Source: Plantago major
Lineage: Eukaryota; Streptophyta; Magnoliopsida; Lamiales; Plantaginaceae
DNA length: 64,000 nt
Assembly: GCA_026545765.1 (NCBI GenBank)
Contig: CM048842.1
Location: 72,777,871-72,841,870, forward strand
Reading direction: 5' to 3'
The notes under the pieces were generated by a model. It was not told the DNA's origin and ran no database searches. It was given only the letters and a program-made list of their open reading frames with translations. Within the stretch, counting starts at the first letter, position 1; each line of letters opens with the position of its first letter. The position numbers and the translations under genes are program-made. Of this stretch, positions 25,095 through 37,557 are shown one piece after another.

Positions 25095-28000
25095 ATGAAG
25101 GCAGTCCAAATAAACCCAGAAAAAATCATGTGGGAATCAATGAAAACCCAATCAGCAAACTCATCCCAAAGAAGCTCCTTACCCAAGCTAATGATATGGC
25201 TCTCCGTACTCTTCTTAGCCACTTACGCCGCTTACATTCTCACCCTCTTCACCTCTCCACACACCTCACCTTCTTCTTCTCCATGTAACAACAACATTCT
25301 CCTCCTCCCTGCCGAGAAGTACACTGACAATGCTGCCCTCGCCGAACCGGAGGAAACCAAAAAAACCAGTCTTGAACACGTGGTGTTCGGAATCGGAGCC
25401 TCAGCGAAGCTCTGGAAGAAGAGGAAGGAGTACATCAAGCTATGGTGGGACCCGAGCAAGAACATGAGGGGTATTGTTTGGCTTGACAAAAAGGTCAAGA
25501 CTTTGGAAAAGGAAGAGGGGAAGCTGCCAGAGCTGAGAATCTCTGGAGATACTGCGAGGTTTCCGTACAGGAATAAACAGGGTCACAGGTCTGCGATTCG
25601 GATCTCTCGGATTATTTCGGAGACTTTGAGGTTGGGGAATACGGATAATGTGAGGTGGTTTGTGATGGGGGATGATGATACTGTGTTTGTGACTGAGAAT
25701 TTGTTGAGGGTGTTGAACAAGTATGATCATAATCAGATGTATTACATTGGGAGCTTGAGTGAGAGCCACTTGCAGAACATTTTTTTCTCTTATGGGATGG
25801 CTTACGGAGGAGGTGGCTTTGCGATTAGTTATCCGTTGGCTAAGGAGCTTGCGAAGATGCAGGATAGGTGCATTGAGAGGTACCCGGGTTTGTACGGCTC
25901 CGATGATCGGATGCAGGCTTGTATGGCTGAACTCGGTGTTCCACTCACTAAGGAACTCGGTTTTCACCAGGTGAGTTCTGTTCATATTGTTTTTGGTTTT
26001 TTTGGCATACGTCGTAATATTGAATTAACATAGTTGTTTAGTTGCATGATAAACACGATTTAATCGATTTTAATGGGGTTAAGTTGTTTACCAAACAACC
26101 TATTAATTCTTGGATATATGTTTTGTGGTTTAATGGGTTGCCGACAGATTTGGGGCTAGGATGGGGATGGGATGGGCATTGAATTTGTGGGGTTGTTTAA
26201 AAAGTTCAGAACTTTTAGTCGCTGTGCATAAAGTTATTGCCACTGTTGTGTTGTTGGAATTATTGATGATGCTAAAAAGGCCAAACTAAGTTTCGAAACA
26301 ATGTTGTGACAAACCAGTGGTGATTCTATTCCACTTTGGTGAGTGGCCTAGTAAGTTGAGGGGTGCCCATAAGTTGTGGTGGTTTGGTTATGTTGGTAAG
26401 CACTAAGGTAGCAGAAAAGGCCTTTTCATTGTGCTAGCAGTTAGTGAGCTTTTGCTTGTCCTAATTGTTGCACATTGTGAAATCTTGTTGCAACTTGCAA
26501 AGATTGGATTTTGTATGTGCACCTGTTTTGGGAGACTATGGAGATGCCAGTCACGTATCCGTCGGCATTATTTATCATGTAGTTCAGGGATGATGTAAGA
26601 ACCAAGTGAGTAGCCGTGGGATCTCAGATGATAGATTGTGCGTGCTAGTTAGTCGAATGGGAGGACTAATGGAGTTCATTCTAAGATGCAGATTTTCTAT
26701 TTTCTCGTAGTGATGACCAGCATTCTTTTACATGAATTCAATTGTACATAATGAAATGTTGCTGGCTTATTGCCGACGTTTGAAATAATCAAATAATGGC
26801 ACCTTGTACTGGGAAATTGTTGGAGGTGTGTTTGGTGGAAGTCACTAGATCATAAGTCACGAGTTTCCATGTGTGTTGGGTTGTGATTAGGTCCATGATA
26901 AAATAAAAGAAGAATCCAATGACTGTGCAGAATAGACCAAATGGTGTGGGTCCAGGTTATAAATTCTTGATTTTTAGCTTAGTATAGTATGTTAGTTTGT
27001 CCCTGCCAGATGTCTCTAATTCTGAGGAATTGCTAATGGTAGTAGTAAACTAGTAATATACCCATGATCTGGATTCTGGTATCAAGAATATTTCAATGTT
27101 TGACTTAGTATCTTAGTACATTTTACCCTTTCCCACATGGCTGAAATCTCTTTGCATAAATTGATTAAAAGAAGTCCACTGAATCTTGGGAAAGCTAGGG
27201 TTAATTATTGAGATTGCACTTTCCGGGATTCGATTGATTTGTTCATTGAAATATCCTACAGTCGGAAACGTTGGCCGTAATGATTTTGGTTTACATTTGA
27301 TTGGGTTAAACTACTTTTATTTGGAAAAGAATATAGATGAAGTGCGTATCTCTAATCATGAAAATAGTGTCAATCAGATTGATGTAATTTTGAGTGTGGA
27401 AATTTACCAGACGTGTGAATGCAGCATGAACGTTCCTTGAGTTATCATACGCATGAATATGGTTGAAATTGCTTCTTCCTTTGTACATAACTTGGTCGAA
27501 CGTGCATTTTTCTTTACTGATTCTTTTTGTATATTTGGTGATGACAATGCAGTATGATGTATATGGGAACTTATTTGGACTTCTAGCGGCACACCCAGTC
27601 ACCCCATTGGTGTCTCTTCACCACCTTGACGTGGTAGAACCAATATTCCCAAATGCTACTCGAGTACAATCGTTAGAGAAACTGAAAGTCCCCATGGAAC
27701 TTGATTCAGCTGGTCTGATGCAGCAATCCATTTGTTACGATGAAACACAACAATGGAGTGTGTCAGTTTCATGGGGCTTTGCTGTTCAGATATTTCGTGG
27801 GATAATGTCACCTCGAGAGCTAGAAATGCCATCGCGAACATTCTTGAATTGGTACAGAAGAGCTGATTATAAGGCCTATGCATTCAACACAAGACCAGTT
27901 GCGAGGAACCCGTGTCAGAAGCCATATGTTTTCTATATGTCAAAGATGGAAATGGAATCTAATATGACCGAAACTGTGAGCGAATACACTCAGCATGTTG

Positions 28001-29313
28001 ATCCCCATCCTGTGTGCAAATGGCATATGCGGGATCCTTCTGAAATTGAGAGAGTGGAGGTTTACAAGAAGCCGGATCCACATTTGTGGGATAGGGTAAG
28101 CAATCATCTTTATTTTCTCTCGTTTAACATTATAATAAAGCTCAATTTTCTGCAATGATACTTATGCTGAATTTACAAGACCTCGTGGTTGAAATCCATC
28201 CATATCATTGATATCTCATGAAATGTTGGGTTAAAAAAACCCACATTTTAGATGAATTTTTCAAACATCATGGATGCATTTCAAATTTTCAACCAAAAGG
28301 TTTATGCTGTTCAATATTTTTGTGTTCACCATATCAAAGTTGTTTGGAGGAAAAAGTTCTTTGCTTTTTTACTTACACTATTAAATATTGAATACTAAGA
28401 AAGAACTATAGTGATGAATTGATTATTTCTGTGTGTAAAAACAATGCTGGGCCCTGGGGGCTCTTTCTATAGCCATACACTCTTCTACAAGCCAATTAAT
28501 TAAAGTATGTGTCTTTTTTCTCCTTCTGTGTGTTCCTTTTGTTACATAATTTTTACACAAACCAAAACGGCAACTATTCATGTTAATATTTACTATTATT
28601 CATAAATGTGACATTTACGACGCATATATATGATTGAATAAGAATTCATGATGCAAGGGGTAGTGTCAGAAACTTAAATTATTGTTCGTAAATGTCACAT
28701 TCATGAATAGTATCGAATAGTATAATGAATATGTTGTCGTTTGTCTTTCTGGTATGTGGGAAAATATGTAATAAAAGGCACATTTTAATTGGCTTGCAGC
28801 TAGGGCTATGCCTACAAAGTAGAAGTAGCTTCTAAGCATTGTGTGTAGTTGCTTTTACATGCACAGTCACTGAATCATCCTCTCTATATTTTTCTCTAGT
28901 CTCTAGCTAGCCATGGATGTGAACCTAAGTTCCTTTGATGCCTAACAGCAAGAAAATGATATACAAAAAGGTCATTTTCATGCTGTAATTGTTTGAGATT
29001 TCAATCACCGACAGAAGATGACTTTGATATCAATTTAACTGCTGGTAAAGCATATAAGACTTGGCCTTTACAAGTAGCTGATACTAATGCATTTGATTTG
29101 GTCTTCATGTTACAATAGGCTTAGGATTTTAGCATTATGTTTCATTATTTATATAACTTAGTTGTCTGTAATGTACACTGATTCTGAGTTAATCTCATGC
29201 AGTCTCCTCGGAGAAACTGTTGCCGCGTCTTGAGCTCAGATGGGAAGCACATGGTTATAGATGTGGGTTTATGCGAGGAGAGTGAGATCAGTGAAGTACA
29301 GAAGAGACTCTGA
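25095..29313 (+). CDS. GT31 family glycosyltransferase, DUF604/Fringe-like, Golgi type II membrane protein
   Basis: Exons 25095-25970, 27553-28095 and 29203-29313 (GT-AG introns of 1582 and 1107 bases, both phase 0) give 509 residues. A short cytosolic N-terminus is followed by one membrane segment at about 31-52 (LMIWLSVLFLATYAAYIL), then a Ser/Pro-rich stem, the type II layout of Golgi glycosyltransferases. The catalytic part has VFGIGASAKLWKKRK (97-111), the metal-binding DDD at 193-195 within MGDDDTVF, AYGGGGFAIS (236-245) and GSDDRMQACM (269-278). The second exon encodes the DUF604 C-terminal half, with SVSWGFAVQI and NTRPVARNPCQKP. Plants have several such genes (e.g. At4g23490, At5g41460), annotated as Fringe-related; the donor and acceptor sugars are not established here. 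The start context AACAATGAAG is good; an alternative in-frame ATG lies 12 codons on. Confidence 0.95.
28470..28820. mobile_element. long-arm inverted-repeat MITE in intron 2 of the GT31 gene
   Basis: The left arm from AAGCCAATTAATTAAAGTATG pairs with the right arm ending CACATTTTAATTGGCTTGC. Pairing continues inwards for about 140 bases, for example GGCAACTATTCATG with CATTCATGAATAGT, and AAATGTGACATTTACG with CGTAAATGTCACATT. It is a foldback structure without coding capacity, on the transcribed strand of the gene. Confidence 0.7.
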
Positions 29314-29915
29314 TAGAGATGTATCGTTATATAGTACACTAATAAACTTCACTTCTTGTTTCAATTGTAGTATTATTATTCCTTAATTTGTTGAATTCAC
29401 GCCTGTCTTCTTCCAATTTTGCTGAAATGGTGCTCTCAAGTCTCAAGTTAACCCATGACAGGTCCATGTAATTATCTGCATTCAGATATATACTGCTACA
29501 TACTATCTATATATTCAAGTAATGCTGTAGTTAGTTATATGAACCTGTGAATTTGATCACATTAATTTGAGCCTCAGATATATTGCAATACAGAACTGCT
29601 AACAGTAGATCTTTTCGTTTTCTTTTATTTTCCTTTTTTCTTTCTAATTTGGGAGCTAATGTAGCTGTCAATATGTCGTTTGATACTTTGATACGGACTT
29701 GTGTGAGTTGTGTATATGATGTTACATTTAAAGGTAGATGTAATACTTAGTACTTTAGAAGTTGATTACACTAGATGTGGACAAATTAACGCTAGTCTTC
29801 ATCATTTTATGGTATCAGAAGAATAGCGTATCTTAAAAGGCCGAATACGATATCACATTATTGGAGCTGGACTAAGTGCTAGAGTCAAACAACTTTGTTC
29901 AAGAAATGAGTCTAC

Positions 29916-29958
<43 letters not shown>

Positions 29959-30355
29959 TACTACAATATAAGTATAATAAATGTCATAATACAAATCAAT
30001 TAGAATTATTAAGAGGTTGACCCAAGCTCATTTAAGTTTAACTTGACCCGTTAGATTAAATGAATTTTTGACCTTAACTAAATTACATTTATCGAGCGAG
30101 ATGAACTCGAAATTTAATAAGTCAACGAAACTGGATATTCGTTAAGGCTCCAACAATAATAAGTTGTTTGATATAAGACTTTAACTTAGTCTTTTTAACA
30201 AACATTTAACAGATAGATAATAACTCGATTTATGTAAATGAAATATCGAATTAACATAGTTTTATATTGTATGACAGACATAAAAAAACATATAAATAAT
30301 TACATTAACATAATTCTAAATTGATCACGTCCCTGTAATGTGTACATATGATCTA
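29314..30355. other. 3' flank of the GT31 gene and intergenic space
   Basis: An AATAAA-like AATAAACTTC lies 26 bases after the stop. A poly(T) run of about 38 bases sits at 29918-29955. No gene seen after it. Confidence 0.5.
29918..29955. repeat. poly(T) run
   Basis: About 38 consecutive T. It could mark the tail of a minus-strand retroposon, but no body was recognised to its left or right. Confidence 0.8.
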
Positions 30356-31284
30356 CTAGAATGTGAGAACACGCTACGCGTGTTATCGTGGCACCTACTT
30401 ACAAATAATTGATGAAATATATGAAAGTAAGTAATATCGTTGTTTCTGATAATGGATTACCCTTTTTTCGAGTTGAATTAGGGTTTAGGTTAGTCGAATT
30501 GATACGTTTCAATTCAATTGGAGAAGATGGAGTATAAAGATTGATTATCGTTGTTTTTTTTTTACTATGATTGATTTTGTTGGATTGAAATAGGGCTTGA
30601 AATTTGAGTGAGTTTCCTAAGAAACAACCCCTAGATAGAGACATAGAAACATAGTTTCTAATATTACATATTAACTCCAAACCAAAACTAGTTCCTAAAA
30701 GCCACCCAACCAAAAAAGCAACGGGTCGTTAATATGGATCCATATATAAATGATATAACCGGTTGCCAAATTTCACTATTCATTTATTAGCTTTCATCTC
30801 AAGCCAACTTTCTCTCTCTAGAATTCTCTCTCTACGAATCTCACAACCAAGGGCAAGCTACTGGATCGATAAACCATCTCCGATCTACCTGATTTTCCGA
30901 TCAAAACATCTCCGATCTACCTGATTCTGCAAAGAAAAGCTAACGAAACCGAAGGTAAATCTCTGTTCGTGGATATTTTCATCGTTTTTCATCGTTTTTT
31001 ACTTTGTATGATCAATTACCACCTGATTCATGTTTCGAATGATAAAATAGCTTCGATTCCACCTAGATCTGAAAAATCAAGTTCGAAAAATTGTAGATCT
31101 GGAAGTATTCGTCTATAATTTCGTATTTTGATTGTAGATCGTTGTTGTTTATGCATTCACAAGGTGTAATCGTGCTTGCATAATGATCCAGTGGTGTAAT
31201 AATTCAAAATCAGACCTCAATCATGAACTAAAATTCGAAAAAATAAGATATACAACGTTTCCATGTTCTTTCGTACGTGTGCTA

Positions 31285-31555
31285 TGTTCTCAACAATATT
31301 ACCTATGTTATCTGGAATATGTCTTATGTTTTCATTAAAAAAACTGACAATCATTATGTGCTTTGTTTTTTTACAATATTATCTTGAGTTTTGTTCTTGA
31401 CTGTATTTTCTATGTTCTCAGGCATATTACCTATGTTATCAAGCATATTACCTATATTCTCTGGAATATGTCCTATATTTTCATTAAAAACCTGACAATC
31501 ATTATGTGCTCTGTTTTTTTACAATATTATCTTGAGTTTTGTTATTGACTGTATT
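31285..31555 (+). repeat. direct duplication of a ~148-base unit
   Basis: ATTATGTGCT.TGTTTTTTTACAATATTATCTTGAGTTTTGTT occurs at about 31353 and 31501, each preceded by CTGGAATATGTC.TAT.TTTTCATTAAAAA; the period is about 148 bases. Confidence 0.75.
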
Positions 31556-31815
31556 CACTATGAACTCATTTATAATCACTATGATCTCAGTTATATACGC
31601 TATGATCTCAGTTATGATGGATATGATCTCAGTTATATTCCCTATATATGATCTCACCTATATTCACTATGAACTCATTTATAATCACTATGATCTCAGT
31701 TATATACGCTATGATCTAAGTTATGATGGATATGATCTCAGTTATATTCCATATGATCTCAGTTATATTCTCTATGATCATAGTTGTAGTCACTATGATC
31801 TAAATTAATTATGCC
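31556..31815 (+). repeat. array of ~20-base CTATGATCTCAGTTATAT units
   Basis: About a dozen degenerate copies of a 19-21-base unit (CACTATGAACTCATTTATAAT, CTATGATCTCAGTTATATA and variants), with a longer higher-order repeat of about 125 bases covering 31553-31738. The open frame here (repeating YDLSYI residues) is a by-product of the unit length. Confidence 0.8.
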
Positions 31816-31871
31816 ATGATCTCTATTACTTCTAGTATTTTCTCAGTAAAATTGTTTCAACAAATTTACAG

Positions 31872-32025
31872 GAATGCATTGGAGACAAATAATGAACAGA
31901 AACTCACCGAACTGGTATTGAAGTCAGAAGGGAACATGGATGCTAGAAGAATACTAGAGGATGGGTACCAACGTGTTATATGTTATTTTCTCGGCAGTTG
32001 TATGAACATTAGTACATGTAATTGA
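31872..32025 (+). pseudogene. exon-like fragment between two repeat arrays
   Basis: After a T-rich stretch and TTTACAG comes a short open frame with normal codon use and no repeats (core ETNNEQKLTELVLKSEG). This could be a captured exon with its acceptor, but no donor or partner exon was found and the family is not recognised. Confidence 0.3.
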
Positions 32026-32049
32026 ATGATATATGTTATATTTTACCAA

Positions 32050-32402
32050 CTAAAAACACTATGATCTCAACACAAAATACTATAATCGCAGACTAAACCA
32101 CTATGATATCAACTCAATAAACTATGATATCAAACCAAACACTATAATCTCAACTAAAAACATACTGTTATCAGACTAAAAATAGACTATGATCTCAACT
32201 AATAACAGTATGATGTCACGGAAAAACACTATGATATCAACACAAAACACTATGATCTCATACTAAAAAACTATAATATCAACTCAAAAAATTATGATAT
32301 CAAACCAAAAACTATGATCTCAACTAAAAAACCTATGATATCAAAAAATTATAATCTCAACTAAAACAACTATGATCTCAACTCAAAAAGCTATGATATC
32401 AA
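32050..32402 (+). repeat. array of ~18-base AACTATGATATCAACT units
   Basis: About 18 degenerate copies of units of the type CTATGATCTCAACTAAAAA and CTATGATATCAA. They are related in the CTATGAT.TCA core to the array at 31556 but with a different second half. Confidence 0.8.
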
Positions 32403-32740
32403 ACAGCGAGAGGATCCTTTTTGCGGATCCGCGAAAAACGATACTGACCCGGATCTGCGAGAGGATCCGCGAAAAACACATGTTTAATGGTAAATTGCAA
32501 ATTGGTCCTGTTTCTAGTTAAATTAACTAAAGACCGTTTCTCCTAAGACTTTGTGTGAAATTTAATTGGAGAAGACATATTGAGTTTTTTAAAATCATAA
32601 ATTGATTTTGTTGGAGTTGCATTATGGATTGTAATTTAAAAGGATAAAACATATTATTTTTTATAACTAAAGTCTGATTTATATATCTATTACAAATTAG
32701 TTTAATTTAATTTAAATTAAGTACTCAATTGTAAAACTCG

Positions 32741-33464
32741 AATGTAAATGTATCCTTTGAGTTGGTTATCTAAGCAAATTGGCTTTATGTAATGGGCCCA
32801 TCCGATGCATTATTGTCCTTTTATCACATATAAATTAAGTGATTTAATTTTGGAAATAGCAAGCGGATTATATAAATGCTTGTACTTAAAGTTTATTAAA
32901 AATAAAACTTTAAGAGTAAAGTCTCCATCGAATTGAGAGTTGAGACCGAACTGGGACCGGAAATAGTTGGTAGGTTAGATTTCGGTACATAATTTGGTCG
33001 CTTTAGTAGTTAAAAATAAACATCTCCACATGACCCATCCGTGGTTTCTAGTGCATAAATAAATGAATTCAATTCATGTTTGTGATTAGAGATTAGCAAC
33101 AGTAGTTAGACTAATGCTTCCAAATTTAGTACTCTATATTTAAGAAAGGAGTGACTTAACAGTAAGTAGGTGATCATTATCATCTGATTTTCAATTATTG
33201 CAATGCCTCATTTGACATTTCTATCATATAAAAAACCCACCGACGTTGTTACATTGATCGGATCGTTCTCACATACTTATTTAATTATAAATAATATATA
33301 TTTAATAAACATGTATTGTAATTGTATTAACTGATATAAACATGTGATATATGTAATTAAATATGTGATGTTGATTACACTATAAATTATAATTAATTGT
33401 GTATTTTAATATAATAATAACTTATCTCATTCACTCATCGCACTGAAATGCGAGAAATTGGAGG
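32741..33464. other. intergenic, no gene seen
   Basis: AT-rich sequence between the Helitron-like element and the first solo LTR. No frame or repeat recognised. Confidence 0.45.
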
Positions 33465-33469
33465 TCAAT

Positions 33470-35316
33470 TGTGACGCCCTATCACCTTCACAGATAATTA
33501 CCGACAGTAAAATTATATTTAAAACGCGTGAAAGCTTTAAAAAGAAGTACTCTGACCACATTTACACGTGCATGCCAGCAAAATACATTTTCACATATTT
33601 CTTGTAAATTCTCTTTTTACAACAAAAGTTTTTCATGTATGATATACGGACGACGAGCCGAGGGAAAAGAATTGGAAACCAGTCGGCCGACCTTGATGCA
33701 TGTTTTAACTCCTTTTCGACTAAGGCCTTCCATTGCCTCAATATCTATAAAAACATCATCGCATTTTGGATGAGTTGCGGATCTCAATAAGTATAATCAG
33801 TAACAAGTCATTTAATAACCAGTAAAATAACCGGCAACAAGCTATTTTACACCAGGTAAGTACATTACTTTCAGTCACATATATTCACATCGATTTACAA
33901 TCAGCATATGACTTCCATTTATTTCATAGTTTCAAAATCACATCAGTTCACTTCTCATTCCAACAGATCAGCTACAAACACTTAACATCATTCACATTTA
34001 TATAATAATAATGCACGTGCTTAGTCATTTTCTTTGTCTGCTATGGCTCTGTTACGACAATGAGTAATTAGTGATCACGATGATGGCCATTGCGTTACCA
34101 TCAATTTCATCATATAACACATGGAGTTCAGTGAACCTGGTGGTCAGACGGTAGATCAGATCCAAATAATACTGGAGAATTTTCACAACACATGACTCAA
34201 GGTCGTCAGCAGCCATAATAGAATCCTCTTATCTCTTATGAATACAATTATTATAATCATATACATGCATATATTCAGCTAACACTTTATCAGAGAATAA
34301 TTATATTTTCAGACAACAGCACATATTCCATCCGTACATGGGCACAATCGGTCATCTCATCAACCGAACACTTTAAGCTTTTCACTAAATCAAAATGGAA
34401 CATTTCACATATATAGCACAACACAGTATACTTTCAAATTTCATATCAACAACTTGAACCATATAATTCACATCTACATAGCCCGTACGCTAGCATCATA
34501 GTAATAATATCAAGTCACACATATTTGTCAAACAACAAGTTATCAAAATTACTTACAAAGATACTAAATAACGATGTACTAAATACACTTACAGTTCAGA
34601 GTCCGAAACCGGTAGTAGCATGACCCGTACAATATCTAGTGATCTATGCATATGTAACCGGAAATTCCATGATTACCAAGTGTAATTTTTATTTTCTATT
34701 TCTTTTTCTTCATTTCACTTTCTTTTTCTCTTCGTTTTCTCTCACTGAGAATTGTGGTGCGTGAACGGCGTGTGTGTGTAAAAATGTGTTCTGTGTGAGC
34801 AAGTTCTGTAAAGTCGTCCGAGATTAATAGCTTTTTGGAAAGATAATTTAAATGCAATAAGATGAGGCAGTGTGGCTGTGGAACCCAAAGAAGATTATCA
34901 AATGTAGTTTATATTACTTTAACTACCGAATTATTTACACCGAGTTGCTTATTTCGATTTCACGAAGATGACCCGAAAGTCAAAGACATACACTAAACAA
35001 ATACTATAAATTCGTACGGTTCATATTACGGTGTATGTTCTTTTATAGGCCCTCGTTTAAATATAAAACGGTTAAAATTAAAACAAGTAACAAGCGAGTC
35101 CAAAACAATATAAAGAACAATAACAATTGGAATTCAAAAAGTCACTTAATTAATACTAATTCTTTTAACAACATTTTCATATAGCACAAATATATCACGT
35201 CACATGTTATAATTTAATTTTTCACAAATAATGCAACATGTATATACACATCCAAAATATTTAAATTTTCTTGATATGATTTTAAACACATAATTACACA
35301 TGCTTATGGCGTGACA
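33470..35316. mobile_element. solo LTR 1 (Gypsy type, 1847 bp)
   Basis: It begins TGTGACGCCC and ends GGCGTGACA, inverted TG..CA ends of the form seen in many plant Gypsy LTRs. It is flanked by TCAAT on both sides (33465-33469 and 35317-35321). There is no internal region and no second LTR, so it is a solo LTR left by recombination. A TATA-like TCTATAAAAAC lies at 33745-33755 on the plus strand, but orientation is not certain. The plus-strand frame at 33528-33773 has no support. Confidence 0.8.
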
Positions 35317-35321
35317 TCAAT

Positions 35322-35634
35322 AAAATTAGATAACATTAAATTGGAAGTGGGCTTGTTAAATGATTAATCCACCATTGTCTTCGAAACAAGTACTCATACT
35401 AATAGGACTAGAGTAATTACTCTCTCAAAAGTCTTGAGGTCAAAATAAATTAGTTCATTTTCAATTTTCAAGTGGATGTGTTAATGCATTTCGCTTTCCT
35501 GCATTTAATTGGATTTTCATCTGATGCATTATACACGTTGGTGTGCAAGGGTTAAGAAGTTCCTAGAGAAAACATTCTACATTCTAAATTAATGTACAAT
35601 TTAGAAATTAAAGAGGGATAAAATACTTATTACT
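35322..35634. other. spacer between two solo LTRs, no gene seen
   Basis: About 310 bases of AT-rich sequence between the two target duplications. Confidence 0.5.
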
Positions 35635-35639
35635 ACAAA

Positions 35640-37552
35640 TGTAACGACCCGAAAATTCCTCAGTTCGATTTTTAGCGTTTTAGAACGAACTGAAGCGCCA
35701 GAGCGTGATTCATGGGCCATGGCCTTTAGCCCAATCATTTATCCATTCAGTTTAAGCCCAATATCTAATCTATTATTAGCCCAATTTCTTTTGAACCCTT
35801 TATATAGCCTCATAAATTCAGCCACTCCTTTGCACACAAATTAATTACATTAAACCCTATCTTAATCATCTAGGATGGCAGTTACAAGTTGATAAGCAAA
35901 CACACGTTGAGAACTTCTTTTCCAACACCCCAAGCTTCACTTTGTTTTCTCCAGCACCTTAACACCCTTCTTTCTTCCAGTTGTTGGTTCATATCATTTG
36001 GGTCAAGTGAAAGAGCAGCATCGTGTTGGTGAAGGCCAGATTTGTTCGTTGTTGGCGTAGAGGTTTTGCGTTGTTTGATTCAAAGGCAAGTTCCCCTAAG
36101 ACTTGCATGTACAAACATTTGTATGATGTAAATCTTGTGTGATTAATTGTTATATGTGTTATGGGTTTGTTGCAAATTCCCCTAAGGTTTCATTCTATTT
36201 TATGATATGTGATCTTTGCAAGTTTCTTTAGTATTGTGCACTTACTAATCATGATTAGGGATCTATGGTTTGCGAATTTATGATATCCATGTTGTTAGAT
36301 TTATTAGATACGTGGATCTGGTGTTATTGTAGCATTCATATATGCAAGGTCCAGTGATCGAGTTAAATATATGTGTTGATCTAGGACTAGTACATGTCAC
36401 TCGCTCTTTTGATCTGCCGGGGAGCTTAAGCTTTGGTTTCTTAAGTCATGTCAAGAATCTGATGGTAATTGAATAATTATAATTAGATCTCTAATTGTTG
36501 TGTTGCATGAATTTGTTACTGTTGATCTATATGTTTTAGGAGTACTCCATGTTTGTGTCCTTATACAGGCTGCACGATAGTATGTATACTTGATACAATG
36601 TGATAGTTGGTCCTGTTAGTAACGAGTTTCTTGATCATTGTTAGTTATAACTGTGTTGATATTGTGATGAGTGGTATATTATGTTTATACAAACACATTT
36701 TAGATCATATATTCATGAGTTAAGAGTCTAGAAGCATGCATTCACTTTAACAAGACGTTAAATGTTTAAAGTAAAGTAAGTTTCAAACTTAAAAATAAGT
36801 AAAGGGGCTCGTAGGGAAATATCCTGTTATTTGTGGCGCAATTATTAGTTCATGTTCAGCGGATAGGGACCAAGGTCCTAAGGCCGTTAGATTTTATTTA
36901 TTCAATGGATAGGGCAACGAAAGTGACCTGAGTCCGGCAGATAGCCACCATGGCCAAGATACGATGCCAAGTGAGCTTGCGATCATGTTAATTTTCAAGT
37001 CATGTCTAAGATCAAAGTATAAGATTAATTTTCAAGAAGTTCAAGAACAAGTTCAAGTGTTTTGAATCAAGTCAGTTCATAGGGTTGCATTGCATTAAGA
37101 AAGACTAAAAGATTTAAAAGACTTGAAGATAGAACTTTAGGTCATGGCACGTGCATGGAACTTGCTTAGTCGGTGGTTTGACTAACCCCTTATTTATAAT
37201 AACTTTTAGGTGTTGAGCTAGAGCTGCCTGGAGCGGGGACTGGCGTTCCAGATTAGTGATCATGGCCTACATCCATTTATCGTCACCATTTCTATGTTTT
37301 ACATTTAAATCATGCATCGTACTATCATCTTAGAACTTTGGTTTTAGTGCGGTTTTGCGTAAGACATGTGCACGTTTATGCTTCCACATTTTCAGAACTA
37401 TGTTCACAGATTTCATGACATGGACGGTTGGTGCATTTTGCGTCGTTCACGTTTTAGGTTCAAATAAAGTCGCAACCATCGTTTTTATCGTTTCACGCTC
37501 TAGCACGAATCATATTTTTTATAATTCGTCTTTTAAAATTTGGCGCGCTACA
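35640..37552 (+). mobile_element. solo LTR 2 (Gypsy type, 1913 bp)
   Basis: It begins TGTAACGACCCG and ends GGCGCGCTACA, with the 5-base target duplication ACAAA at 35635-35639 and 37553-37557. A TATA box (TTTATATAGCC) lies about 160 bases in, at 35799-35809, giving the plus orientation. There is no primer site after it and no partner LTR in the window. The open frame at 37355-37576 runs across the LTR end and is not a gene. Confidence 0.85.
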
Positions 37553-37557
37553 ACAAA

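Larger units (their letters stand above)
30356..32740 (-). mobile_element. Helitron-like non-autonomous element, copy 1
   Basis: Read on the minus strand the element ends with the hairpin AACACGCGTAGCGTGTT, 8 bases, then CTAG at 30359-30356, followed by a T in the host, which is the diagnostic 3' end of plant Helitrons. A second, shorter family member at 45165-45524 shares both this end and the other end (AAGTACTCAATTGTA.AACTC at about 32720-32739 and 45503-45523). The interior of copy 1 is extended by about 2 kb containing a CT-rich leader-like stretch, short repeat arrays and a small exon-like frame. No Rep/helicase is encoded. The 5' boundary is set only by where the two copies stop matching. 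Confidence 0.6.

Noticed and set aside
25440..25985. 181-codon minus-strand frame
   Set aside because: It is the exact antisense of exon 1 of the GT31 gene, whose protein family is clear.
29918..29955. Poly(T) run as the tail of a SINE or processed pseudogene
   Set aside because: No target duplication, pol III boxes or coding similarity could be seen next to it.
31539..31808. Tyr/Asp/Ser/Leu repeat protein of 89 codons
   Set aside because: The repeating residues come from the ~20-base CTATGATCTCA array; the frame has no independent support.
31556..32402. Possible CRISPR-like array, because repeats alternate with short variable pieces
   Set aside because: Units are contiguous and degenerate with no constant repeat and unique spacer pattern, and the context is plant nuclear DNA.
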